Shown piece after piece: positions 17,687 through 27,371 of a stretch of DNA of 64,000 nucleotides. The notes beneath the pieces are model-generated. The model worked only from the letters and a program-made list of their open reading frames with translations. It was not told the DNA's origin and ran no database searches. Numbering within the stretch: the first letter of the stretch is position 1; each line of letters starts with the position of its first letter. A program made the translations under genes and the position numbers. Source of the DNA: Caldalkalibacillus uzonensis (GTDB lineage: Bacteria; Bacillota; Bacilli; Caldalkalibacillales; Caldalkalibacillaceae); contig NZ_JAUSUQ010000006.1 of the NCBI RefSeq assembly GCF_030814135.1, positions 124,001 through 188,000 of the forward strand, in the 5' to 3' direction.

Positions 17687-18403
17687 ATGGATAAAAATGC
17701 CCGCATTCTGGTTGTAGACGACGAGGAAAGAATCAGACGTTTGCTGCGCATGTATCTTGAAAAGGAAAATATGATCATCGATGAGGCTGAAGATGGAGAA
17801 GAGGCATTGAAGAAAGCATTGAATGAGGATTATGATTTGATCATGTTGGACTTAATGTTACCCAAACTGAATGGGATCGAAGTATGTAAAAAGCTGCGTG
17901 AGAAAAAAGCAACCCCTGTGATTATGATTACAGCCCGCGGCGAAGAGTCCAACCGTATTCAAGGCTTTGAAGTGGGGGCAGATGACTATGTAGTCAAACC
18001 ATTCAGCCCACGGGAAACTGTAGCGCGGGTCAAGGCCGTTCTGCGCCGTGCCTCGGAAACCGCCTATCTCAGTACTGATCAAAAAGCGAAAAACATGCTT
18101 GTCTTTCCCCATATAACCATTGATCATGATGCCCATGAAGTGATTGTAGATGAACAAGAGGTGGCCTTAACCCCCAAGGAGTACGATCTTCTGTACTATT
18201 TGGCTTCTTCTCCCAATAAAGTGTTTTCAAGGGAGCAGTTACTCAAAGATGTGTGGAATTATGAGTTCTTTGGGGACCTGAGAACCGTTGATACGCACAT
18301 CAAGCGTTTACGTGAAAAACTGAACAAGCACTCCCCGGAGGCAGCTAAAATGATTGCAACAGTGTGGGGGGTAGGCTATAAACTAGAGGTGCCGGCCAAG
18401 TGA
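17687..18403 (+). CDS. resD: Two-component response regulator ResD
   Basis: OmpR/PhoB-type regulator of aerobic and anaerobic respiration genes. The receiver domain has the acidic pair in VVDDEE, phospho-acceptor D55 in LDLMLPK, the switch region ITARGEE and the conserved lysine in VVKPFSP. The winged-helix DNA-binding domain ends GVGYKLE. Length is 238. ATG 17687 lies six bases after GGAGGAG; GTG 17672 overlaps that site and is rejected. The stop overlaps the resE start, so kinase and regulator are made together. Confidence 0.95.
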   Translation: MDKNARILVVDDEERIRRLLRMYLEKENMIIDEAEDGEEALKKALNEDYDLIMLDLMLPKLNGIEVCKKLREKKATPVIMITARGEESNRIQGFEVGADDYVVKPFSPRETVARVKAVLRRASETAYLSTDQKAKNMLVFPHITIDHDAHEVIVDEQEVALTPKEYDLLYYLASSPNKVFSREQLLKDVWNYEFFGDLRTVDTHIKRLREKLNKHSPEAAKMIATVWGVGYKLEVPAK

Positions 18404-20196
18404 GTATCTTGTGGCGCAGTGTGGTAGGAAAGTTATGGATGACTATCATTCTTTTGGTGACTGTCGTTCTGGTCATCCTGACTTTTCTCCTGGTGCAGTT
18501 TTTTGATCATTTTTACTTTGAACAACAGAATGAGGAATTAAAACATTTGGCAGCCAAAATCGCTGATATTTTTGAGAGCTACGAGCATGATTCAGAAGCC
18601 CGCTATATCTCCAAGGAATTGGTGGAGGTGACCCAAACCACCCTGGTAGTGATCGGTCCCAACCACCATGAATTTTGGAAGGTTTCGGCTGATACAGGTC
18701 TGCCTATCATCGATGTGGAAACCCTGTTTAGCGACAGTGATTTACAGCAGGTGTTTTTTGGCCGGACCATTGATAAGCGAGACCACTTTCCTGTCTATGT
18801 CAACACCAATGTGGTTGAACTGGATGTGCTGATTGTAGCAGCACCGATCATGATCAATGGCTCCCCCCAAGGAGCTGTTTTTCTTTATCAAACACTGGAT
18901 GTGATCAATGATACCATTGAGGCAACGAAGCGGATCATTTTGTATGCAGCGGGTATTGGTTTTTTCTTGACCACCATTTTTGCTTTCTTCCTGTCTACAC
19001 GGATCACGTATCCATTGCGTCAGATGAAAGTGGCCGCTGACAATATGTCCAAAGGGGACTTTCATTCCCGGGTCTCCATCCGCTCCCATGATGAAATTGG
19101 TGACTTGGCTCTGACTTTTAATCACATGGCCAAACAATTAAACGATTCCATTCAGGCGCTGTCCCATGAAAAAGAATTACTGTCCAGCATTTTGCGCAGC
19201 ATGGTAGACGGTGTGATTACCCTTGACCGTAAGGGAGAGATTATCCTGATCAATCCCCCGGCTGAGAAAATGTTGAAGACATGGCGGTATGAGGAAGATA
19301 TGGACGGTGAATCCCACCAACTTCCACGTTTGTTACTGGATATCTTTGATCAGGTAGTGCAAACGGAACGGGAACATGTGCGCACTGTTTCAGCCCAGGG
19401 ACGCTTTTGGACCATTGTCATGGCGCCCCTTTACAACCGGGAAAAGTTAAGAGGTGTGGTGGCTGTGGTACGGGACATGACCGAAGAACGGCGCCTGGAT
19501 AAATTAAGGAAGGATTTTGTGGCCAATGTCTCCCACGAGTTGCGCACACCTTTGGCTATGCTGCAGGGTTACAGCGAAGCCCTGGTAGATGATGTGGTCG
19601 ACTCAGCCGAGGAGCGGAAGGAATTGGCCCGGATTATCCACGAAGAATCCTTGCGTATGGGGCGGCTGGTCAATGAGCTGTTGGATTTGGCCCGCATTCA
19701 GGCTGGTCATATTGAGCTGGACCTGGAACCAATGCCCCTGGGACCGATTGTGCACAAAACATTGCGCAAATTTACCAACCTGGCCAAGGACGAACAGATT
19801 ACCCTCCGGGAGGATGTCCAAGAATCGGCTGAGCTGTATCAAGTAGATGCGGACCGGATAGAGCAAATCCTGACCAATTTGATTGATAATGCCATCCGGC
19901 ATACGCCTGCCCATGGCACCGTGTCTGTTCAATTAAAAGAAGACGCTCATGGGGCTCACATCTCGGTCAAAGATACAGGTCAAGGCATTCCGGAAGAGGA
20001 TCTGCCCTTCGTGTTCGAACGTTTCTATAAGGCAGATAAGGCCAGAACAAGAGGAAAATCAGGTACAGGGCTGGGCTTGGCCATTGTCAAGGACCTGGTG
20101 GAAGCACATCACGGGCACATTGACGTGCACAGCAGAGTGGGTGAAGGAACAACCTTTACCATCCATCTTCCTCGACCTTCAAAAGAGGAACACTAA
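18400..20196 (+). CDS. resE: Sensor histidine kinase ResE
   Basis: Membrane kinase that phosphorylates ResD. Order of parts: membrane span (MTIILLVTVVLVILTFLLVQF), extracytoplasmic sensor region, second span near residues 178-203, HAMP linker (STRITYPLRQMK), PAS-like segment (SILRSMVDGVITLDRKGEI), dimerisation domain with phospho-acceptor H379 in FVANVSHELRTPLAM, and the ATPase domain with NLIDNAIRHT, DTGQGIPEED and GTGLGLAIV. Length 598. The GTG start overlaps the resD stop. After it, gene order departs from B. subtilis: sigX does not follow. Confidence 0.95.
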   Translation: MSILWRSVVGKLWMTIILLVTVVLVILTFLLVQFFDHFYFEQQNEELKHLAAKIADIFESYEHDSEARYISKELVEVTQTTLVVIGPNHHEFWKVSADTGLPIIDVETLFSDSDLQQVFFGRTIDKRDHFPVYVNTNVVELDVLIVAAPIMINGSPQGAVFLYQTLDVINDTIEATKRIILYAAGIGFFLTTIFAFFLSTRITYPLRQMKVAADNMSKGDFHSRVSIRSHDEIGDLALTFNHMAKQLNDSIQALSHEKELLSSILRSMVDGVITLDRKGEIILINPPAEKMLKTWRYEEDMDGESHQLPRLLLDIFDQVVQTEREHVRTVSAQGRFWTIVMAPLYNREKLRGVVAVVRDMTEERRLDKLRKDFVANVSHELRTPLAMLQGYSEALVDDVVDSAEERKELARIIHEESLRMGRLVNELLDLARIQAGHIELDLEPMPLGPIVHKTLRKFTNLAKDEQITLREDVQESAELYQVDADRIEQILTNLIDNAIRHTPAHGTVSVQLKEDAHGAHISVKDTGQGIPEEDLPFVFERFYKADKARTRGKSGTGLGLAIVKDLVEAHHGHIDVHSRVGEGTTFTIHLPRPSKEEH

Positions 20197-20208
20197 AGGT
20201 GATAAGGA

Positions 20209-20838
20209 ATGGTTAAGATCACGGGAAACCGGTGGAAATGGGCTTTTTTCGTCCTTTTGGGCGCTGTGTTGCTGCTTGTTGTGGTCCAGTTATCTGTTCT
20301 CCTGTTGTGGCTGAACCATTTGCAAACGTCTCCTGATGGGCTAGAAGAGTGGCCGCCGGGGGGAGGAAGCCAACATCTGGGAAGTGGTACAGTCTTCACC
20401 TTGAGTGCTTCTAAACAGGATTTAAACACATTGATCAGTGCCTATGTGGCTCAAGACATTGATCAGAGGGAAGCTTATGAACTATATGTGGATGATGAGA
20501 TTTATTTTAAAACGGAGATTCCTATCTTTAACCGCCAGCTCCCCCTGGTTATGAGCTTTGAAGCGCAGGTTCTCTCTTCCGGCAATTTGCTGCTTAAACA
20601 GCACACCATGCGGCTGGGAGGTCTTCAGCTGCCAGCTGATCTGGTCCTGGCTGTGATCAAGGGCAGCTACCATTTCCCTGAATGGGTCACCATTAATCCA
20701 GGACAGGCTGAAATCCACCTGGCCCTAAACCAGCTTAAGATTCATGAACAGTTCTATTTGAAAGCATTAAAGTTTGATCTGAAGCAGGATGAGATTATTT
20801 TTCAGTTGATCTATGAGGAGCCTGTTTCTGAACATTAG
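20209..20838 (+). CDS. DUF2140 (YpmS-like) membrane-anchored protein
   Basis: A 209-residue protein with one N-terminal membrane anchor (WAFFVLLGAVLLLVVVQLSVLLLWL) and an extracellular domain. The LSASKQDLNTLISAY segment, an IPIFNRQLPLVMSFE strand and a second half rich in alternating hydrophobic strands resemble YpmS (DUF2140). The function of the family is unknown. It starts 13 bases after resE and may be transcribed with it, which is not the B. subtilis location of ypmS. Assignment is from sequence memory only. Confidence 0.7.
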   Translation: MVKITGNRWKWAFFVLLGAVLLLVVVQLSVLLLWLNHLQTSPDGLEEWPPGGGSQHLGSGTVFTLSASKQDLNTLISAYVAQDIDQREAYELYVDDEIYFKTEIPIFNRQLPLVMSFEAQVLSSGNLLLKQHTMRLGGLQLPADLVLAVIKGSYHFPEWVTINPGQAEIHLALNQLKIHEQFYLKALKFDLKQDEIIFQLIYEEPVSEH

Positions 20839-20936
20839 ACTTGTCCAGGGTAAAATGTCATGGTTGCCACTTAGCAACTTCCATGCTAGGATAAAAATGA
20901 ACGTCATTCAGCATACAAAACAAGGGGATTGTTCAC

Positions 20937-21209
20937 ATGTTTGTTAGAAAAAGAGGTTTGGCTGTGTGGTTGAACCAAGTCAAAATGGCCAGACACTTGA
21001 GAAAGTTTGGCAACGTGCATTATGTGTCCCGGCGCATGCGCTATGTTATTTTGTATGTTGACGAAAACAAGGTTCAGGATATGATAGCTAAACTGAACCG
21101 GCTTAACTACGTGAAAAGGGTGGAACCTTCTCATCGGCATGAATTGCGCCTAGAGTTCCAGTCCAAGGCGGATAAGGCGGAAGAGTATGATTATCAATCG
21201 AGAATATAG
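20937..21209 (+). CDS. ylbG: YlbG family protein (DUF2129)
   Basis: A 90-residue cytoplasmic protein starting MFVRKRGLAVWL, with FGNVHYVSRRMRYVILYVDE, VKRVEPSHR and the ending KAEEYDYQSRI. These match B. subtilis YlbG nearly end to end. The family has a small ferredoxin-like fold and no assigned function. ATG 20937 follows AAGGGGA. It marks the beginning of the ylb cluster that continues with rsmD and coaD after the inserted permease gene. Confidence 0.93.
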   Translation: MFVRKRGLAVWLNQVKMARHLRKFGNVHYVSRRMRYVILYVDENKVQDMIAKLNRLNYVKRVEPSHRHELRLEFQSKADKAEEYDYQSRI

Positions 21210-21217
21210 CTTAGAAT

Positions 21218-21266
21218 AAAAGCAAAAAGCTCCTCTTCTTCTCAAGGAAGGGAGCTTTTTGCTTTT
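21218..21266. terminator. Perfect 16-bp inverted repeat, bidirectional terminator
   Basis: AAAAGCAAAAAGCTCC (21218-21233) is the exact reverse complement of GGAGCTTTTTGCTTTT (21251-21266), with a 17-base loop. T-rich 3' arms in both directions serve ylbG and the convergent permease. Confidence 0.92.
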
Positions 21267-21270
21267 AGAT

Positions 21271-22665
21271 TTACAGGATGAGGATGGCCATGGCAACAAT
21301 GGTGACTGTGCCGAGGCCCAGCATCACCGGAATAAAGTTTTTCCTGACCACATCAGCCGGTTTGACCCCGGCAATGCCCGCATCTGCTGCCAGACCAAAA
21401 GCCCAAGCTGTCAAAGTTCCTCCACCGGCCCAGATGGCAGCTATTTGACCCAGGGAAGCTAAAACATGAACATCAACCCCGGCTGGACCACCAATGGCTG
21501 CCGACAATGAGCCCACTAAAGGCAAGCCTGAAAAACCGGATCCATCCAAACCGGTTAGAATGCCCACCAGGACAATCCCGATACTGAGTGCAACGGCGTC
21601 CAGAGGTAAAGCTTGGGCTAAGGCACTGCCTAAATCAAACAGATAGCCAGTTGCCCCTTCCCCCAAAATTTCAGGGGCATAGCGGGGGGAACCCATGAAA
21701 AAATATCCAGCGATAGGGATAACCGGGGTGAATATTTTGATGGCAAAGAGCAAACCTTCACGCAAATGCCCTACAATGGCTTCAAAACTATCTTTGCCTG
21801 CCTGAACAACTGTCAAGAGAATAAGCAATGCGGCAGCCGTTCCGCCAAGCAAAGCGGTGGCTTCACCGCCCCGGATTCCTTGCATGTACATCGTGAGCAC
21901 TATACTGACCAAAATAACGGGGACCAGGATAGCCATCCAGCCGGCCAAGCGCGGTCGTCTGGAGCTCTTAACCTTGGCCTCCAATTCCTGCGGTGCTTTT
22001 CCCGGCCTTATTTTCCCTTTTTTCAAATCACGGCGCAAGATGAAGAAGGCGGCCGTCACGGCCACAACGCCGGTTACTAGGGAGAACAGGGCGGTATAAG
22101 GCAAAATATCAGCGGGGTCAACATTGGCACTGGCAGCAGTCAGGGAGGTGGCTCCTTGAATGACCAAGTCTCCTGATAGAGCCATGCCATGGCCAAACAG
22201 ATTGACGGCGACGGCTGCGGCAATGGCAGGCAAGCCCACTTTCATCGCTATAGGGATGAGTAATGTGCCTACCAGCGCGATAGCCGGGGTGGGCCAGAAG
22301 AAAGTAGCGGCCACATACATGATCAGCCCCAAAATCCAAAATGCCACCCACGGTGTTAGCATCAGTCTTTTGATCGGGGCAATCATTTGTTGATCCGCAC
22401 CTAGGGCACGCATGGACAATAACATAGCTACCATGAGCGAAATAACCAACATGATGCTGAACAATTCTTCACCGGCCAGGAGAAATGCTTTAAAAATGGT
22501 TTGAATGGCTCCCACAAGGGAACCGTGGTAAAGAATTCCAATCAGAAAAATTCCCACAATAGAGGGCAGGACTACATCTCGCCTTAATATCATGCAAGCA
22601 ATGACAACAAGGATGCCAGCTAAAAACACCCAATGGATAAAACTCAAGTCAACGGTTTCCAACAC
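21271..22665 (-). CDS. Multi-span permease, ion-transporter type
   Basis: A 464-residue protein with about 12 membrane spans, such as WVFLAGILVVIACMIL, SIMLVISLMVAMLLSM, FWILGLIMYVAATFFW and VALSIGIVLVGILTGL. Small conserved-looking segments NLFGHGMALSGDLVIQGA and LDGSGFSGLPLVGSLSAA resemble substrate-gating re-entrant loops of the ion-transporter superfamily (GntP/DcuC/NhaC-like). I cannot name the substrate. The start is GTG 22665, seven bases after AAAGGGG. A 270-base leader with a short upstream ORF and a terminator-like hairpin precedes it. It interrupts the ylbG-rsmD order of B. subtilis. Confidence 0.8.
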   Translation of the reverse strand: MLETVDLSFIHWVFLAGILVVIACMILRRDVVLPSIVGIFLIGILYHGSLVGAIQTIFKAFLLAGEELFSIMLVISLMVAMLLSMRALGADQQMIAPIKRLMLTPWVAFWILGLIMYVAATFFWPTPAIALVGTLLIPIAMKVGLPAIAAAVAVNLFGHGMALSGDLVIQGATSLTAASANVDPADILPYTALFSLVTGVVAVTAAFFILRRDLKKGKIRPGKAPQELEAKVKSSRRPRLAGWMAILVPVILVSIVLTMYMQGIRGGEATALLGGTAAALLILLTVVQAGKDSFEAIVGHLREGLLFAIKIFTPVIPIAGYFFMGSPRYAPEILGEGATGYLFDLGSALAQALPLDAVALSIGIVLVGILTGLDGSGFSGLPLVGSLSAAIGGPAGVDVHVLASLGQIAAIWAGGGTLTAWAFGLAADAGIAGVKPADVVRKNFIPVMLGLGTVTIVAMAILIL

Positions 22666-22682
22666 AAAACACCCCTTTTTCC

Positions 22683-22712
22683 TCAGGTGGATAGGGAAAC
22701 AGCCTTTGTCAT
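22683..22712 (-). CDS. Short upstream ORF (9 codons) in the permease leader
   Basis: On the minus strand ATG 22712 opens a 9-codon frame, MTKAVSLST, closed by TGA at 22685-22683. A perfect AGGAGG (22726-22721) lies eight bases before the ATG. The stop is 17 bases before the permease GTG, in a different frame. This is the layout of a leader peptide or of a coupling ORF. Expression is untested. Confidence 0.4.
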   Translation of the reverse strand: MTKAVSLST

Positions 22713-22762
22713 ACTGTATGCCTCCTGTGAAAAAAGGGTTAATATCTACGCAGAAATACAGC

Positions 22763-22792
22763 AAAAAAAGCCACCTGCCACAGGCAGGCGGC
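22763..22792 (-). terminator. Hairpin with T7 tract inside the permease leader
   Basis: On the minus strand GCCGCCTGCC, a three-base loop TGT and GGCAGGTGGC form a stem with one mismatch or bulge, followed directly by seven T. It lies about 100 bases before the permease start and so could act as an attenuator. The plus strand has no T-tract after the stem. Confidence 0.65.
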
Positions 22793-22861
22793 AAAAAAAT
22801 GGGAGAGGAGAAACCGGAGGAAGAGCTTATGGGGAAACGTAAGTCTTCTCCGCGGTTGTCA

Positions 22862-22881
22862 TCGGCATTGAACAATGCCGA
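22862..22881 (-). promoter_or_regulatory. Upstream leader hairpin of the permease transcript
   Basis: TCGGCATT and AATGCCGA pair perfectly around a four-base loop. It lies between the likely promoter and the terminator-like hairpin. It does not match a riboswitch class that I can name. Confidence 0.4.
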
Positions 22882-22909
22882 CATTATCATTATGGACAGC
22901 CAGACAAAA

Positions 22910-22940
22910 ATTATACCTAAGAAAACACTTATTGTGTTAA
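22910..22940 (-). promoter_or_regulatory. Possible promoter of the permease gene
   Basis: On the minus strand TATAAT occupies 22915-22910. TTAACA lies at 22940-22935, a 19-base spacer, which is long; AACACA at 17 bases is the alternative. The -10 is perfect, the -35 weak. Confidence 0.45.
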
Positions 22941-22999
22941 CATAAAAAAAGATTAATTTACCTTGCTAATGACATATACTAGTTGCAATGGAAGTGATG

Positions 23000-24051
<1,052 letters not shown>

Positions 24052-24083
24052 CAGGGAGGAGGATACCGATAGGAAAAGTGAAG

Positions 24084-24122
24084 AAAGGCAGCAATGAGGA
24101 AACTCAAAACTGCCTTTTTTTG
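24084..24122. terminator. Bidirectional terminator between coaD and ylbJ
   Basis: AAAGGCAG (24084-24091) pairs with CTGCCTTT (24110-24117), followed on the plus strand by a run of T. The right arm lies within the last codons of convergent ylbJ, so the two transcription units share this hairpin. Confidence 0.85.
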
Positions 24123-25345
24123 ACCTGCAAGAAAGCGAAAAAGATAAGGCTGGCTATAACCAGGACTAAAGCGGTTGTCAGCAGAGTGCTGAAAACAAAT
24201 AAATGGCTGTGACTCCACACCGACACATTTTGGGGAACACTCTGTGTGATAGCCGGTAATGACAAGTGGGCCAGCAGGGGGAGCAAAGGCTTCCACAATA
24301 CATAAGTCCAGGCACAGGCTAATGCAGCATGAATCAAGCGGGCCAACAAATAAGGGGAGTAGCGGATATCGGTTCTGGCCAGCATGCTGGCCACTTGGGC
24401 ATGAACAGACAATCCGCTCCAGGCAATAATGGCACTGGCGATGGCCACCTTGTGAGCCAACGGAATCCCATCTCCTGCTTCACTGGCCATCTGGGTGCCG
24501 AGCGTGATTTCAAACAGCCCGGCAAGCAAGGCATGGATCAGCGCGGGGTCAACGCCCACTGGGAACAGCAGCAAAGTAAGAAAGAAAGCCATTACCTTAT
24601 TTAGACCAATAATATGAAGGATATTAATAATCACTGAAAACATAATGATAAACCCGCCGATCAGCAATAAGGTTTGGATGGAAGACAAGACAGCATCACC
24701 CATTAATTGGCCAATGGTCCGTCCGTCTTTGACCCGGGCCCGATGCATGGCCTGCAGGGCACGGTAAAGAATGTTGTGATTGTTTTGCGGAAAAAAGGAA
24801 CGGCGCTTTTTCGGCGGCTTAGATTCATGGTAATGATGAAAGCGCATGATGAGCCCCACACAAATGGCAGAAAGGTAGTGGGAAAGGGCAATGATGACAC
24901 CCAGGCGCACATCATGGAAAAAGCCAACCGCCACTGCACCAATCATAAACAAAGGGCCTGACGTGCTGGTAATGGAAACCAGCCGTTCCCCTTCGGCGCG
25001 GGTAATCAATTCTTCTTCCCTAAGGCGGACAGTCAGTTTAGCCCCCATTGGATAACCTGAAGCGATCCCCATCGACATGACAAATCCTCCCACACCTGGG
25101 ACACGGAACAAAGGGCGCATACAGGGTTCCAACAGAACACCCAGAAAATGAACCACACCAAATCCCATCAATAGTTCCGAAGTGATAAAAAAGGGGAGGA
25201 GTGCAGGAAAAACAACTTCCCACCATATGGTTAATCCCCGCAGGGAGGCATCGAACGACTGCTGAGGAAAAGAGAGAATGGAAACCACTAACACTAAGGA
25301 AAATAAGGCCATGCATCCTGTTTTGACATAGGCTGCCCGTTGCAT
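24104..25345 (-). CDS. ylbJ: Sporulation integral membrane protein YlbJ
   Basis: A gate-domain membrane protein (413 residues) required for heat-resistant spores in B. subtilis, where it is under sigma-E. Visible features are ITSELLMGFGVVHFLG, the GIASGYPMGAKLT segment, STSGPLFMIGAVAVGFF and the later LFEITLGTQMAS and IIAWSGLSVHAQVASML. It has about eight membrane spans and a basic loop (PPKKRRSFF). ATG 25345 follows AGGAGGG. It is divergent from ylbK. A CATATACA sequence upstream resembles a sigma-E -10, but I found no good -35. Confidence 0.93.
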   Translation of the reverse strand: MQRAAYVKTGCMALFSLVLVVSILSFPQQSFDASLRGLTIWWEVVFPALLPFFITSELLMGFGVVHFLGVLLEPCMRPLFRVPGVGGFVMSMGIASGYPMGAKLTVRLREEELITRAEGERLVSITSTSGPLFMIGAVAVGFFHDVRLGVIIALSHYLSAICVGLIMRFHHYHESKPPKKRRSFFPQNNHNILYRALQAMHRARVKDGRTIGQLMGDAVLSSIQTLLLIGGFIIMFSVIINILHIIGLNKVMAFFLTLLLFPVGVDPALIHALLAGLFEITLGTQMASEAGDGIPLAHKVAIASAIIAWSGLSVHAQVASMLARTDIRYSPYLLARLIHAALACAWTYVLWKPLLPLLAHLSLPAITQSVPQNVSVWSHSHLFVFSTLLTTALVLVIASLIFFAFLQVKKRQF

Positions 25346-25510
25346 ACCTACCCTCCTCGTACAAGTCAGGCTTGTATATGTCTACGTTGCAACAGACAGC
25401 TTTAGACCTTTTTGAGGGAAATTCCTGTTCAGCTGAGGAAAGAGCTAATCAGAGAATGGACCGGTTATGATCCTTCCTGCTTACGAATAAGCATTAAAGA
25501 GGTGAACATC

Positions 25511-26335
25511 GTGATTAGGAACCAGAATCAAATTGAACAGCAACAACCAAAAATCGGTCTTGCTCTGGGGGCAGGAGGTGCCCGGGGGCTGGCGCATATC
25601 GGCATTTTGCAAGTGCTGGAAGAACATAATATACCGGTCCATTGTATTGCCGGAAGCAGCATCGGCGCCCTGGTGGGCAGTTTTTATGCAGTGGGTCATT
25701 CACCACAGCAGATGAGAAAATTCCTTTCCCTTTTTCCTCAAAAGTACTGGTTGGATTATACAGTACCCAAGATGGGTTTTATTGCTGGTGACAAAGTGAA
25801 AGAGATCGTGCGCATGCTTACTAAAAACAAACGAATCGAAGAGCTCGACAAGCCGCTGGCTATTGTAGCCACCCACTTACATAAAGGGGAAAGGACTGTC
25901 TTTCGCCAAGGATCAATTGCAGAAGCGGTCAGAGCCAGTGTCTCCATTCCGGGCATTTTTGAGCCGGCAGTGATCGATGGAGAGCTTTACGTGGATGGCG
26001 GCGTGGTAGACCGCGTGCCTGTCTCTGTTTTGAAAGAGATGAAAGCGGACCTGATTGTGGCGGTTGATGTCTCCTATGTTGGGGAGACCAATCACCAGAT
26101 TAAGTCCATTTTTGACGTGATTGCCCAGACCATCGATATTATGGAAAGGGAAATTCTTAAATACCGCATGTTTGATGTGGATGTTTTGATACGTCCCCAG
26201 GTGAATGCGTACAGCACCACCATGTTCTACAGAGGGGAAGAAATTATTCAAGAGGGGGTACGTTCAGCAGAACAAGCGATGCCGAGGATTCAAGAATCTA
26301 TCAGGAAGTGGAGGGAATCAAATACACATGTTTAA
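25511..26335 (+). CDS. ylbK: Patatin-like phospholipase family protein YlbK
   Basis: A cytoplasmic patatin-type serine hydrolase (274 residues). The oxyanion-hole motif GAGGARGLAHIGIL, nucleophile S50 in GSSIG, and the partner aspartate D162 in YVDGGVVDRVP form the complete dyad. Homologues of the RssA/YlbK type have no firmly assigned substrate. The start is GTG 25511 behind AAAGAGGTG; the in-frame extension to 25412 lacks such a site. It overlaps the beginning of ylbL by eight bases, so the pair is probably co-translated. Confidence 0.92.
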   Translation: MIRNQNQIEQQQPKIGLALGAGGARGLAHIGILQVLEEHNIPVHCIAGSSIGALVGSFYAVGHSPQQMRKFLSLFPQKYWLDYTVPKMGFIAGDKVKEIVRMLTKNKRIEELDKPLAIVATHLHKGERTVFRQGSIAEAVRASVSIPGIFEPAVIDGELYVDGGVVDRVPVSVLKEMKADLIVAVDVSYVGETNHQIKSIFDVIAQTIDIMEREILKYRMFDVDVLIRPQVNAYSTTMFYRGEEIIQEGVRSAEQAMPRIQESIRKWRESNTHV

Positions 26336-27368
26336 CGGGCGTAACGGAAGAAGCTGGGCATTAGTGCTGCTGATCACACTATTATTGGCAGGGGCATATT
26401 ACTATCCCCTTCCTTATTTTGTGTCTCAACCGGGAGAGGCCATTGAACTGGAGCCATTGATACAAGTCCAGGGCGGCCATCCCGAGCAGGGAAGCTTTAT
26501 GTTAACCACCATTCGCATGGGTGGGGCCAATGTCATCACCTATGCCTTGGCCCGGTGGAACGAGTATATGGAACTGATCGATAAGGAGCGCATTTTGGCC
26601 CATTATGAAGATGAAGAGGAATACAGCCGTTATCAGCTGGAGGCGATGGAAACCTCCAAAGATGCGGCGATTATTGCTGCTTATCAATTCGCTGGAAAGC
26701 AGGTGAATGTGGTCAATCATGGTATTATCGTCACTCACATATTAGCAGACATGCCGGCCAGGGAAACTTTGCAAATCGGGGATGTTATCACTCATGTGGA
26801 TGGTTTGGCAGTCAATACATCGGAAGAACTGATTCAGTATATCCAAAGCAAAGAAGTGGGGGATCAGGTGGAGCTTATCTTTAAAAGAGGAGATGAGGAA
26901 CAGACGGTCTCCCTTACCCTGCAGCCACTCCCCTCTGTGGAAGAAGGAGGGGAGGAACGGGCCGGAATCGGCATTGGCGCTGTCACGGACCGTCAAATTG
27001 AAGTGGAGCCACCGGTTGAGATTCAGACCAAACGAATTGGCGGCCCTTCTGCAGGACTGATGTTTGCCTTGGAAATTTATAATCAGTTGACCGAGGAAGA
27101 TATCACTAAAGGCTATCGCATAGCCGGCACGGGAACCATTGATGCGGATGGCAGAGTGGGCCGCATCGGTGGTGTCCATCAAAAGGTGGTGGCAGCGGAT
27201 CGTGCCGGAGCTGACATCTTTTTTGCCCCCAATGAAGGGGGGGCACCTGAGTCTAACTATCAACGGGCTGTGCAGGCTGCCCAGGATATTGGCACCCAGA
27301 TGCAGATCGTGCCTGTGGATACCATTCGAGATGCAGTCGATTATTTGCGTCAATTGCCAGAGAAGTAA
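26328..27368 (+). CDS. ylbL: Membrane-anchored PDZ/Lon-like serine protease (YlbL, DdcP/SepM type)
   Basis: An extracytoplasmic protease. In B. subtilis YlbL (DdcP) cleaves the division inhibitor YneA after DNA damage. The protein (346 residues) has an N-terminal anchor (ALVLLITLLLAGAYYY), a PDZ domain around residues 125-200 with VTHILADMPARETLQIGD and ITHVDG, and a Lon-type S16 domain with catalytic S241 in GGPSAGLMFALE and K286 in GGVHQKVVAA. ATG 26328 follows GGAGGGA. Both catalytic residues are intact. Convergent tmcAL begins four bases after its stop. Confidence 0.94.
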   Translation: MFNGRNGRSWALVLLITLLLAGAYYYPLPYFVSQPGEAIELEPLIQVQGGHPEQGSFMLTTIRMGGANVITYALARWNEYMELIDKERILAHYEDEEEYSRYQLEAMETSKDAAIIAAYQFAGKQVNVVNHGIIVTHILADMPARETLQIGDVITHVDGLAVNTSEELIQYIQSKEVGDQVELIFKRGDEEQTVSLTLQPLPSVEEGGEERAGIGIGAVTDRQIEVEPPVEIQTKRIGGPSAGLMFALEIYNQLTEEDITKGYRIAGTGTIDADGRVGRIGGVHQKVVAADRAGADIFFAPNEGGAPESNYQRAVQAAQDIGTQMQIVPVDTIRDAVDYLRQLPEK

Positions 27369-27371
27369 TAT

